Assembly: GCA_027596945.1 (NCBI GenBank)
Contig: JADGJH010000023.1
Location: 1-20,723, forward strand
Direction of reading: 5' to 3'
DNA: 20,723 bases
From: Physocladia obscura
Taxonomy: Eukaryota; Chytridiomycota; Chytridiomycetes; Chytridiales; Chytriomycetaceae
Shown piece after piece: positions 8,575 through 19,295 of this stretch; position 1 is the first letter of the stretch; every line of letters begins with the position of its first letter. The notes beneath the pieces were generated by a model. It ran no database searches. It worked only from the letters and a program-made list of their open reading frames with translations, and had not been told where the DNA came from. The position numbers and the translations under genes were made by a program.

Positions 8575-11500
8575 ATGTTTATAAAACCGCTTGACACTGC
8601 AAATTTACCCCGGGGTGAATGGATTGACAAGGCTGGAAACCATCACTTTGCGCTTCAGCAACGAAAAGCTACAATTGCACAATCTCAGAATCCGCTGGCT
8701 TTTTTCTTTGCGCCGGCATCGGCAACAACATCAATACCAACAACAGTTACTTCACAATCTGGATCGTCCGGTGCGACTTCCCCAATATCGTCAGCAAATA
8801 TTAAAGCAATTAATGCGTATGACTATCGTATTATTCTACGATGCTCTGACGAAAAATCCCGCAAATTATCGTCAGCTTTGAAGTCAGCAGCTGTTCACCT
8901 TGAATATGTAGTTGCAGTTGACGACTCGTTCGAAAGGATTCATAATGACTGGAATTGGGTCGAAAATAACCTGTTTTTGAAAGTACGTTTTGGTGTGTTC
9001 ATTCACCTGTCAAAACAATAATTTATTCGATCGACAAATTCAGTTGCTCGATCTGGAAGCGGAATCTACTAATACCGTGTTCAATCAAGATGGAACTCAT
9101 TCTATTATTGACTTGGACAAAATCTTGCTTAAACAGTTTGAGGAAATAACTGACGAGTTCATGGGTCAGTATATGACGGTTATTTTTGAGACAGCAATTA
9201 ACTGCCTTTTTTCGATCTCTTTTTCTCTTTTCATTATTTTACGATCAGATCCAAGAAGCTCAGGAGTTCAAGCAAAAATGAATGAGTTGCAAAAAACTCT
9301 GTCTTTTATTTTCCCATTACTTGAGGATGAAGTCATTTTGAACTGTAACCAGAACAATTCCGTTATTTTTTCTTGGCTTCCTTTTTATTAACTAAAAATC
9401 AGCATACGGGTGTGCTTTTTGGCCAACAGAAACAATTTCCACGCGAGGAACTTTATGTTTGACCCGGAATTATCTGGCTTTCCACAAACCACCTCCAGAA
9501 TCATCTTCAAATGCCATCTGTATAGCCTTCAAGGAAGTTTTATCAGTTGAACTTAGCGGACCCAAAGGAGTTCTGTCCCCAGATGGAATCACAGTATCTG
9601 TTGAAAATCAAAACGTAATATAAATTCTTTAATTTATTTTTCTCTCAAATATTTTTTGCAGTACTATTTTTCCCTACACTTTTCCAGAATGGAAATATAC
9701 CGAATAATATGCTCGCTATGCGATTCGGCAATGAATCGCCTTGTAAAAGGCGCAGAAACATCCATTATTGCCACTTCGGATATGTTTGCAAAATCAAATG
9801 CGAATGGAGACCTTGCAAGTGGTTCAGGCGGTGGTGTGGGTGGAGGAAACGTTGGTGCCAACGCCGGTATATCGAATGGAAGAGTATTCTCGCGTACACA
9901 GCATGATAAAATTCAAGATGAAGATTTTGAAAATAATGAATCAGATGACCGTCTTCGGGAGATTCTGGACGAAGAAGATTTTTCGGCAATGCGCGCGTCG
10001 AATGTTGATTTAACGTCACCACTAACACTCAATCTGCCGTACTCGGATCATTTGGAAAAATCTCGCAACTTAACTTCAAACCGAGACTCAGATGACTTGA
10101 ATTCCGTTTCTTTGACAAAATTTGCAGCAAATAGCTCAATGATATCGATTTTACACTACGCTCACACAAATCCGTCTACTTGTTTGACGACAGACGCATT
10201 AAATACACAGCTCAAAAATCTTGAATTCAGAACCCTGTTCTTGTTGCCAATATGCGAAACGATCACTCTTTCGGAAGCCCAGAGCGTATTTTTCAACAGA
10301 TCTCTGGGACAAAGCTATTCGGGGGCGATATATCTCTCTCAATCGTTTCTAAATTTTGTTGGAATTTCTCAGGGCAAAATAATGGCGCCTGGACAGTCGC
10401 AGCAACAACAGCAAAATCAACAACATCTTCCATCATTGATACATGCTGGCGATAATGCTCCAAATATAATTTTTTCAATACCATTCCAATCAATTGGGGC
10501 TATCCACAAGCAAATTACGCTCCCTGGCCAAGCACAAAACTTTGCTGGAATGCTTGTTACAACCATCGCAACAGGTGCAGGTGTTGTTGGAGGTATAGCC
10601 GCAGGAAGTCCAGCAGCAGGAGGATCTACTAACGGTTGGGTAAGCTTGTATCTTAAGAATGGAAAGGAATGCTGGCTGTCCATCGCAGGTCCGGGGCGTC
10701 GTGACGCTTTCGTTGAGCTTCTTTCTCGCGGAGTTAAAGCTGCAGGCGTTGGCGAGATTGGTGTGGGTGAAATGGAAATTATTGGAAATAGTCCCACAGC
10801 GTTACCAACAACGCCAATTCAGCGGAATCCTAACGGACAAAACTTCAACCGAACTGGTGGCGGAGACGCTCAGTGGTTTTCAAAAGACGGGCTTCTTTTA
10901 ATTGGGTTGAAATTTTTGTTTGAAAGAGAATGGAAAGATGGGGTGTACACCTATCCAGACGGCGATCCAAAAATTGATCAAGCAATGAAAGATGAAGAAG
11001 CTGGTCGTTCTGTTTGGAAAGAGTACTTTAACGCAAACGGAAACGATGTTTCAATGTTTAAAGATCTGAACTATCTTCGGCAGCTGATAATCAAAGCGAA
11101 TGGTGTGCCTCATCGTTTGCGTGGTGGATTTTGGTAATTTTTTTAAATTTCATACTTTTGCATTCGCGTTTTTATAATTTGAAACAGGATGATGTGTACG
11201 GGTTCATGGCATGTCAAACCAGAGCCTGATTACTATTTAAACTTGGTCAAAGACCACCTTGGTGTTCCATCTCCATTCATGGAGGAGATTGAAAAAGATG
11301 TACGAAGATCTCTCCCGGAGCATCCTGCGTACCAATCTAAAATAGGAATAGACGCCTTACGAAGAATATTAACATCTTACTCTTGGCGTAATCTTACTAT
11401 TGGATATGCTCAAGCACTAAATATTATATCTGCTGTTTTAATGCTGTATTTAAAGGAAGAAGATGCGTTTTGGGTGCTGTGTGAGTGATTTTGATGAACT

Positions 11501-13403
11501 TTGGATCGTCATTAAAAATTTTAAACAAGGCGGAATCGTTGAACGTATCCTTCCAGATCACTACACTAAAACTTTGGTTGGATCTGTTATTGATCAATCC
11601 GTATTTAATCTTCTCGTTAAAAGCCAGCTGCCGGCACTTACGACACACATGGACAAACTGTATATGGAACTGAGTACGATATCAGTTCCGTGGTTTGTTT
11701 GCCTGTTTCTCAACAACGTTGCACTTTCTATTGGAATCAGAATTCTCGATGGCTTCTTCCTTGATGGGCCAAAGTTTTTGTTTTGGATCGCAATAGCTGT
11801 TTTGAAAATCAACGAAAGCGAGCTTATTGCGCGTGGAAGAGACGATGATATTTTTATGCAAATAATCAAGAATTTTTTTGAACGACTGGCAGCAGACGAT
11901 ACCCTCACAGACGGTGATCATAATGATAATGTGTCTGAAACACAGCCAGTAAACGACACCAAAAAAGAGTTAATTCCTTCGGATGTTTCTGAAATGAAAG
12001 GCCAAAAGTTGTTTTCGGTGCTTTTGACAGTCGCGTATTCATTCTCCAATTATATAACAGCCGAATTAATCGAAACGCTCCGCTCAAAATGCAGATTGTC
12101 TGTTGTACATCAAATGGAGAATAGTTCTCGCCGAAGTCAAGTGCGTTCCTTGGAAGAGCAAGTTTCAATGTCCTTTGATGAGGTTGCAGTTGTTTACGAC
12201 AGTTTGAGAACTTTGGAGTTTAACAATGAAGAGACCGAATTAGCTTTACTTGCACCCGTAGGTCCGGCAACGTCAAATGTTCATACGAAGCTTTTGGAGG
12301 AGAAACGAGAAGAAGATCAATTACGATTACTCCTAATAAATGCTGGTGCGTGGGGTTTGGTTGCCCGAAAACGAAAACCATCGTCGGCTGCAGTAGAGAA
12401 ATCTGCACAAACAGCAAACGAAATCAGTTCTACTGCCACGAAGACAATTAAACTGACAGATTTCAGAAAAGTATTTCAAAAAGTTAGCCCATGGAAATCT
12501 TCAACAACTATTTTGTCGTCATCGCAACTACCAAGCCCAAAAACAATAACACGTACTGGAATTTCAGCAATAAATGTTCCTCGTGGATTATCAGCAGTTC
12601 GAAATTCAGCAGCATCTACCAGCACAATAGGAGTCAGGAATTCTTTCTCGTCTGTATCTTCAGTTTCTTTGCAAACTCAATCAGTTGAAGACTTACATAT
12701 CTGTTTGGTTGACCGAATTTACTTCTATTCCTCTTTCAATTACAACTCATTTCATGCTAGTAAAGCTATTCCGCAGGGCGGCCTGGGGGCGGATTATATG
12801 AAAAGCACAAATGGGCAACTCAAAGCATCATCACAAGCGTCTTACATTGTTGATTTGGCGTCATTAGTCCACACTCTTGATATAATGCTCAAGCAGCCAC
12901 TTAATACCCGATTGCGATTTTTATTTGACCTTCATGATATTGACGGTGACGGATTCTTGGATAAAGCCGAATTAAAAGCCGTGATGGACAGTATGCTGGA
13001 AATGTTTGAACAAAGTAAATCCGATGGAAAAAATGAAGATGAAGAAGTATATATGAAAGCTGTTAGTTCCTTCTTAAACTCGGCACTGAAGTTGGGCTCG
13101 AGTAAAAGTTCAACTGTTCCTACGATTGACCAAGGCTTTCAAAGAGAGAATGACGAAGAAGGAACTATGTCAGAAGAATCAAACAAAACTGTTCGTAATT
13201 TCCAATTGTCCAGATCAGCATCTTCGTATTCTGAAAGTCAATCATCAATTATTTTCCGTGATCAAACTCATACACGAGCACTCTCAAGTCCAACCCAACA
13301 AACTGAGTTTCGGTTGAGCTTTAACGAATTTTTGCTTGCTGTGTTGAGCCAAACTGTATTTGTACAATTTTTTGAACGAGTGTCTCTCCTTTCTCTGGTT
13401 TAA
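8575..13403 (+). CDS. GRAM-GRAM-TBC-EF-hand Rab GTPase-activating protein (TBC1D8/9, yeast Gyp2-like)
   Basis: Predicted activator of Rab GTP hydrolysis in membrane traffic. Exons 8575-8982, 9044-9164, 9249-9344, 9403-9614, 9662-11133, 11188-11480, 11530-13403 give 1491 residues in frame. The opening resembles TBC1D9 ([16 protein letters not shown]). A first GRAM domain lies near residues 195-285 ([26 protein letters not shown]) and a second near 465-620, interrupted by Gln- and Gly-rich inserts. The TBC domain starts near 760. The arginine finger IEKDVRR (R810) and the glutamine finger GYAQ (Q845) are both intact, so catalysis is likely. It continues through GSVIDQSVF and [10 protein letters not shown] canonical EF-hand loop [12 protein letters not shown] sits near residue 1336, as in TBC1D8/9. 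Long Ser/Thr-rich linkers explain the length over the roughly 950-1270 of relatives. Target Rab unknown. A small intron hidden in the last exon cannot be excluded. Confidence 0.9.
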
Positions 13404-13438
13404 ACTTCATTTTTGGTTACTTACAATAAAATTTTTTT
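13404..13438. terminator. Short convergent 3' spacer with polyadenylation hexamer
   Basis: Only 35 bp lie between the stop codons of the Rab-GAP and the EFCAB9-like gene. AATAAA at 13425-13430 serves the plus strand and is followed by a T run. It shares the string TTACAATAAAA with the other convergent spacer at 3516-3526. The two 3' untranslated regions must overlap. Confidence 0.5.
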
Positions 13439-14609
13439 TTAATGATTTCTCGAAAACAAATCCTTTTCATCATCTTCTTCAGCCCATAAATCTTCTGAAA
13501 TGTCAACTACTTTTCCAGATAAAATAGGCTCACTGGCAGATTGCTTTTTCCGAGAAGGATTTCTGATTAAACTCCCAGGCAATAGACTTGTTTTTTGCTC
13601 TTTTGCCAAAGCAAGTTCGGCCATACTTTGATTAATGTCCATTGTTTCGGGTTTGGATAAGAAGGGAATATTCCATTTTTCAAGTTTACTTCTGACAAAG
13701 TTCATTATTCTCGACGTCAATGGCTCAATTTCTGCATCAATCCGACTTTGCATTTCAATTGCTGCCAGCACAAAAAGTCTAAACTCAGAATAATCAAGTT
13801 CCTTCAAACGACAACCAATAAATAAAAAAAAAGAAGTTTTAATAATTTTCACAATAATAAGTTAATTTACCATATTTCCAGCAACATCAAATTCCTTATA
13901 AATGTTTAGTATTGCTTGCGGAGAGAAATTGAAAAGAAACCCAAGTGTACAAAATTCAGTCATGGAAACAGTACGTCCGCCGTCTTCATCCAAAATTTCA
14001 AAGCAAGTTCTGCTTTATACCTCAATGAAGGAAAAAAAATAGTAATTGAAAATTGAGCGTGATACCTCCAATGTTGATACATAAATTGCTTTCCTTGATT
14101 ATCCTTTCAAAAATAATTAAATAACGTTCAAAAATTAAAATATTTTCTACAAAACTTACTTTTATAGCAACCAATATGCTTACAAGCAAATAAAACTTTA
14201 AAAGTCAATTTAATATTTATGAAATTTTGTTTGCAAGAAATAATTGTTTACCTCGTCAAATTCAACGCTCCCACTTGTCATAAAAGACAATAAATTTTAA
14301 CTTTGGCAACAAAGACAAGTTCAGCCAAACCTTCGGTCCAAGTCAAATATGTCAAACACTTTATATATTTGTTTTTCTTTTAAATCTGTCGCAACAGTCA
14401 TGAACGCATTAAACTGAATATCATCTAATGATCCAACTCCCCGCCAATCTAACTGCTTGAACGCTTCGAGGCAAAGTAGTGCTGAGCGCGCAGTCAAGAG
14501 GCCTGAGACACATAACGGTCAAAATGGATTCTTATCAATTTCAGCTGGTATGTATACCATAGGTATGATCAAGGTGCAATAACTTCAAAAATGACCATTT
14601 GACCTTCAT
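13439..14609 (-). CDS. EFCAB9: EFCAB9-like EF-hand calcium-binding protein
   Basis: Seven exons on the minus strand: 14609-14558, 14502-14331, 14273-14252, 14195-14160, 14103-14066, 14009-13871, 13801-13439. They sum to 822 nt, 273 residues, with every junction in phase. The start matches the animal EFCAB9 pattern (MK, then SFLK, LHLDHTY), followed by LLTARSALLCLEAFKQLDW, KQIYKVFDIFDLDRSGSVEF, KQFMYQHWRTCFEILDEDGG, TLGFLFNFSP and LDYSEFRLFVLAAI. Of four EF-hand-like loops, the second (DLDRSGSVEFDE) is canonical. The third (DEDGGRTVSMTE) and fourth lack the usual glycine, and the first is degenerate. In mammals EFCAB9 is a calcium sensor of the sperm flagellar channel CatSper. Here a zoospore flagellum role is inferred. 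About 80 C-terminal residues, Lys- and Glu-rich, extend beyond the roughly 200-residue animal protein. Assignment to this family over other EF-hand proteins rests on the start and spacing read by eye. Confidence 0.8.
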
Positions 14610-14638
14610 TTTGGACGAAAAAAAATTGACAATAGAGA

Positions 14639-14849
14639 GATTTTGCAAAAAAGAATTCCTTGTGAGAATTCACTGTGGGACCACAGGAAATTCCTTAAAA
14701 CAAAGATTGGCAAAACAAATACCCAATGCTTAAATGAAGAAGTACTTTATAAGGATTTCTGATAAGGATTTTGTTTCATTAAGAGGAATTCTAAGAACTT
14801 CATGTGGTCTCACAGTGAATTCTCACAAGGAATTCCTTTTTGCAAAATC
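14639..14849. repeat. Long imperfect inverted repeat (about 57-bp arms, 97-bp spacer)
   Basis: The left arm 14639-14695 is the reverse complement of the right arm 14793-14849 with about five to seven mismatches; the outer 47 bases differ at only two positions. Arms begin GATTTTGCAAAAA and include GAATTCCTTGTGAGAATTC and CACTGTG. The pentamer AATAG occurs just outside both ends (14631-14635 and 14855-14859), a possible target duplication. This form fits a small non-autonomous inverted-repeat element. A transcript crossing it would fold into a strong hairpin. It ends 30 bp upstream of the EFCAB9-like start codon. Confidence 0.75.
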
Positions 14850-15586
14850 TTTCGAATAGTTCAAGTTGGAGTTCCAAAAATGATTTATTCCGAAACAGCA
14901 GTTTGGTTTCGTCCTAAAGAAAATCAAGGTACTTCAAGTTGGAGAAGGCAGAACCGCTGCCCAAGCATTAATGCCTTATATCAAAGGTTTGGGGTGAAAT
15001 AAATAATTCTATATGGCATAAGATTTTAACTGATGATGGGGTCTTCTACACTCCTTTCACATTTTTTTAATAGCATTTTTGAATGGCGATTGCTGGAAGC
15101 AACGCAAATTCAATAAGTTAAACATGAAGGACAATTAATTCGGATTTTATATTGCAGAACCACTTGTACAAAACAAATGGGGTTTAGTTGACAAGAACTA
15201 TCGATTACAAAAGACTTCAGCATTGGATCTTTAAAATGCCACGGACAATGGCTGGTTTTGTCATATGTTTTCAAACAGAGGGTGATCTGTTCTGACACAA
15301 ATTCATGTATACTTTGGATGGGTCACAATTGCCCTGGATGTTGGAACAATGGGGAGATGAGCTGTGGTTTCAGGGAGGGTGGGAAGAGTGCATTTTAGGA
15401 TACCCTAATATGCCGTGAACAATTTATAAAGTATTCTCAAAACTATTTATAGTGACCTCAATTATACCATACTTATATAAAAAATTTTGGTTCAAAGTAT
15501 AGTATTTTCACATAAAACCTTTCATTTTCCTTTTAGTTACTCTAAAAATTCACTATTTTACAAATACTTCAAATTTTCATCAATAT
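14850..15586. other. Spacer with decayed coding-like sequence, no intact gene
   Basis: This 737-bp stretch follows the inverted repeat. Short open frames (plus 14802-15002, minus 15298-15110) contain Cys, His and Trp but are broken by stops and lack splice support. The 12-mer TTCAAGTTGGAG is repeated near 14861 and 14934. The part 15060-15420 is less AT-rich than the rest. A transposon relic is possible, but no transposase motif was recognised. The right end holds the 3' region of the peptidase gene. Confidence 0.35.
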
Positions 15587-17616
15587 TTATTTGTTGTCGA
15601 AAGACAAATTTCTTTCATCAAAATTGCGAATTAATTCATGATAGAATTTAATACAGTCAATGAAGCTTTAAAACAAAAAAATAACTTAAACGCAAAATTT
15701 TTGGTAAGAAAATGAAATTTAATTACCCTTTTATTGATGCTCGTTCGTTTACAGTATGATATCCCGACCCACCTGGAGCTGGCGCTGATATATAACAAAC
15801 TCTATCAAAAATAATTTAAATACCCAAATAGATGTTACCAAATCGATAAATATGGTCCGAAAAATCCATAAAATGCCGTGAGTCCGTGTTTCCCAGCATT
15901 AAACCAGGTGTGACAACATGCTTAGTTTCATCTGAGTCGTAAACGTGATGAATCGTGCCTGCCAACAGTTTCCAAACATCGTCATTTGTCGGTGCGACTG
16001 AACTTGCTGGAAGAGACGGTATCATCAGCTTGACTAAAATATTTCCAACAGCATTTCCGACATTGTATGTGCGGTAAATGCTTTCGCCTTGAAAACTCTC
16101 AACTGTCAGATTTACTTGCAGACGTTGAGCTACTTCCAGCAACTGCGTCCAAGTGTTGAAAGCAATCTGTTCAAACGTGTCTTCGACTGAAACGCGATAT
16201 TGGACAGCTGCAACAACTGATTCGGGCAATGTGTTCACTTTCAATCCGCCATTTATAATCGTGACAGCTTGGCTCGTTGACATTCTGTACCTGTCTGCAA
16301 GGGAATTTGCGGAAAGGTGTGCAGCAAGTCTGTGTGCATTTTTTGAGTCGTCGAAATTTGCAAGCGAATTTGCAATTATTGGATCGCGTTTGTCTGCTGG
16401 AGTGTATTCGTTTGTGCAAATAACTGTTTTGAGAAAAATGCTGCTTCGAGATAATCGTGGTTGATAGGGATGTGATTCGAGGGATGAAATGAGTTGCGAC
16501 ATTATGCCAATCCCGGAGTGGGGCGGCGGAACCGAGGAGTGACCGCCAGGTGTGCGAACAGTGATGTTGTACGTCAATGGTCGATGTTCTGTGATGAAAA
16601 CTTTTGCCAGATTGATGTGTGAATTTTCCACAACTGAAAAAGAATCAAGGCCTTCGTCGATTATCATTCCGATCTTGCCATTCAGTTTCAAAGTTTCTCG
16701 GAAATAAACTGCAACAGAAAGAGCGCCCTTTCAAATTAAATTAGCTAATATAAAAAAAAAAAAAAGAAGGAAGTTGTTTGCATTCAAACCTGAATGCCGC
16801 CAATTTCTTCATCGTGTCCAAAAACCAAGTAAATTGTTCTCTTTGGGATAAATCCGTTGCCTAACAGCAATTCAACAGCTTCCAAAATTCCCAACAAGGA
16901 ACTTTTCGTATCAACTGCACCACGGCCCCAAATTGCATCGTTCTCAAAATCAATAAACCCCGAAAACGGCGGATATGTCCAATTTTCGATTGTTTCAGCG
17001 AGAACTGGAACTGTATCAAGATGTGCAAGAAATAGGAGAGGCTTTAGGGACAAATCAGATCCTTTCCAGGTATAAACCAGTGAATATCTGCTGATTACAG
17101 TTTGTTTCAATGTGGAATGTCTGGGAAAAGAAAGTTTGTCAGAAGAAGGACAGCACCAATTTAAATATGGTACATACGTTTTGGGGAAAGAATTCTGCAA
17201 AAACACACGAAGATTTGCCAGGCCTTCTCGTGGAGAATCGGGAACATCGAGCGGTGGCGGAACATCATTCATTGACTCAAACGTCTGGGTAGCAATACGG
17301 ACAGCACCACCGAGTCTCTGTGATGAAATGTTTTGAATAACTCTGATAAACTTGTTCATGCATCAGAAAGTACCTCTGCAGCGGCAGTCACAAAACGTGG
17401 ATCAGAAAAATGCGCAGTCCAGTTTCTAAAGCCGGTGGACGGAGAGTTTGGGGTTCCCGGGTCGGCGCAGCTGGGAAGCACGGTTCCGGGAGTTTCCGAG
17501 AGCATCTTTACAACCATAAGAGCAAACACACTCAGTGTAATGGCGAGCACTGCTTTGGCAACGGTGGATCGACCGTTTTTCCTACCCAGCAACGAGGTCG
17601 TTTCTGTTGAACTCAT
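15587..17616 (-). CDS. CPS1: Membrane-anchored M20 metallopeptidase, vacuolar carboxypeptidase S-like
   Basis: Zinc peptidase that releases C-terminal amino acids from small peptides in the vacuole lumen. Exons on the minus strand: 17616-17374, 17317-17178, 17120-16790, 16727-15839, 15784-15727, 15665-15587, giving 579 residues, close to yeast Cps1. The short cytosolic N-terminus has an acidic dileucine signal ETTSLL (residues 5-10), then one membrane helix at about 20-40. Catalytic residues are readable: HLDTVP (H161, D163), WGRGAVDTK (D198, metal bridge), GHDEEIGG (E232 base, E233 ligand) and IIDEG (D262). The lid has TPGGHSSVPP, and the C-terminus has YHTVNER with the final histidine ligand. 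All appear intact, so an active enzyme is expected. An upstream in-frame ATG at 17649 would add 11 residues; 17616 is preferred because it places the dileucine near the terminus, as is usual. Related products would be Gly-Xaa carboxypeptidase or PM20D1. Confidence 0.9.
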
Positions 17617-18485
17617 TTTGAAAATTGAGTTCTTTCCTAATTCTTTCATTGATCAATACTGTGTTCCGACTACTTAATCTTAAATCATATTCAATGAATT
17701 ATATTCACACATACAGTAAAATTATATTTCTAAAGTAAATTCGGATCTTCCGCAAAACTTCATTTTTTATCTGGGTATATCTGAATTTTAAAATTTCATG
17801 TAAAAAAACTAAATGAGGCCTCAAATCATTTTTTTAAGTGTAGATAGAAACGAGGAATGCCACGAAAATTTTCTTTCAAGACAAAAAGTTGTCAAACTGT
17901 CCCAACAATATTTCAAATAACAAAATTTCCATTTTTGCGGTAAGTCTGATTTGAAAGATTTCCAGAAATTTCTGATAAATAATAAATTGGCCTTTCACAT
18001 GGTTCATTTTATCCTAGAGAATCTGTGCCTGTATGTACTGGAATTGCGAAAGTATACGGCTCTGCATCAATAAATTCCGCAAACTTATGTACTAATTGCT
18101 GTCATTTTTGTTTTTGGCCTAATAAAAAACATCATTTTATGCTTGTTTACTGAACCCGCTTTTTTTTCTTTTTTCTGCTCTTTTCACTCCCTTCGCATGC
18201 TGTACATAACTTCTAAAGCTAGAATCTGACGGATGCTCAGACAAATGCCGAGCAAACATCTGAAAGCATAACGTATAAATTGAAGATCACTCTCATGCTG
18301 GTATCACTGTTCAACATAGATGCAGAAATATTGGGAATGATCCTGAATTGGAGAAAATAGAATTTTTCGTTAGCGGCAGCCAGCTGACAAAGATAAAACC
18401 TAGTCGAACGACGTGTATTTTACTAAATTTTTTAGATTATAGACAAACTGCTTAAAAATCATTGAGAAAAAAGTAAAAATAAAAC
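17617..18485. other. Intergenic AT-rich region, no gene seen
   Basis: About 870 bp between two minus-strand genes. It should hold the promoter of the peptidase gene on its left side and the 3' region of the small Gly-rich gene on its right. Long A/T runs and frequent stops occur in all frames. No tRNA, repeat array or conserved frame was seen by eye. Confidence 0.45.
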
Positions 18486-18939
18486 TTAGTGAAAAAGAAA
18501 AGACCACCATCTTGAGCTATCCCCTAGCAACGACCTCTGTTCAACAAGACTGTTATTCTTTTCAAATCCACCAACCGAATCATCGCCACCAAATCCACCA
18601 CTTTCAATCTAGGAATTATGATGCAAAATCTATCAGCGGCTTGTTTGCTCCCGACCAATTTCTATCATTACCAAAGCCACCAATCGCTTCTGCCGCCAAA
18701 CTGACGTTTTGCGCAACAATATGTGAAACCACAGCTTTTGTTGAATTTATTGTCCAATTTAGAAGCGATTGTGGATTTTGTGAATATACTACTGCGACGT
18801 TCACATTATTTCCCATGGTGCTGCCACCAGTCTGCAATCTTGTAGTAATAGACGCCGCCCGCGACCCACCATCTTCAAGGAAACCAGCATTGCTGCGACA
18901 GTTTACAAGTTTGCTAGAATTTTGAGAGTATGATTCCAT
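18486..18939 (-). CDS. Small Gly-rich hypothetical protein
   Basis: Not recognised. The model is two exons, 18939-18656 and 18600-18486, joined through a 55-nt intron with a weak donor (GTCGGG) to give 132 residues. Without splicing the first frame would stop at 18616 after 107 codons. The sequence is polar, with two similar Gly-Phe segments on either side of the intron (GGFGNDRN, then GGFGGDDSVGGFE). It ends with LLGDSSRWWSFLFH. The matching glycine segments on both sides of the proposed junction support the join and the minus strand. A plus-strand frame at 18512-18925 is the mirror of this one and less convincing. A short N-terminal exon further upstream is possible, as an acceptor-like TAG precedes the ATG. 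The gene is divergent from the Atg22 gene. Confidence 0.4.
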
Positions 18940-19295
18940 ATGCTACAGTCAACAAATTGGGATTAGAAGCAGCCACATTGCCGCAGAAACTTTGTCTAGT
19001 GAAATAATGTTTGTAAAAAGATTAAACACGTTAGCAATTTTTATTTGGAGATTCTGTGTTTGGCGGGATCTTTGCTTAAATTAGTATAGGTTAGCCCTGT
19101 TGCATATTTTTAGCAGATTTGTAAATGCAAACGGCGGATTCTTTTGGACAGGTGGTTTTTTTTCAACATTTCCCGTTTTTATAGCTATGGAATAAAAGGT
19201 AAGGCACCCCTTGTTTCATTGCAGTGTCTTGGCGGAAACTAAGTTCAAATAAATTGCGCCCCGCAAAAAAAAACAGTTCAACTGACAAGTTCACC
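18940..19295. promoter_or_regulatory. Divergent promoter region, hypothetical / Atg22
   Basis: This 356-bp spacer lies between the two outward-facing start codons. The Atg22 ATG at 19296 is preceded by TTCACC, giving adenine at -3 as expected for a good context. The frame is open upstream to about 19224 but has no ATG there. No named site is claimed. Confidence 0.45.

Noticed and set aside
11463..11529. Alternative reading of the TBC exon continuing without splicing (open frame starting at 11463)
   Set aside because: The unspliced frame breaks the conserved TBC order; removing 11481-11529 with a GTGAGT donor restores it in phase.
11424..12417. Several minus-strand frames inside the Rab-GAP gene
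   Set aside because: They lie opposite a clearly conserved TBC domain and show no family likeness.
14802..15002. Plus-strand frame beginning in the right arm of the inverted repeat, considered as a transposase start
   Set aside because: No catalytic motif or helix-turn-helix pattern is readable, and the frame closes after 66 codons.
17341..17720. Plus-strand frames opposite the N-terminus of the M20 peptidase
   Set aside because: The minus strand holds the membrane anchor and joins in phase to the catalytic exons.
17617..18485. Searched by eye for tRNA, CRISPR-like or tandem repeats
   Set aside because: No cloverleaf, array or tandem unit was visible.
18512..18925. Plus-strand open frame of about 137 codons
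   Set aside because: The opposite strand gives an ATG start, glycine repeats and an in-phase splice; the plus frame has an unnatural mix of residues and no splice partners.
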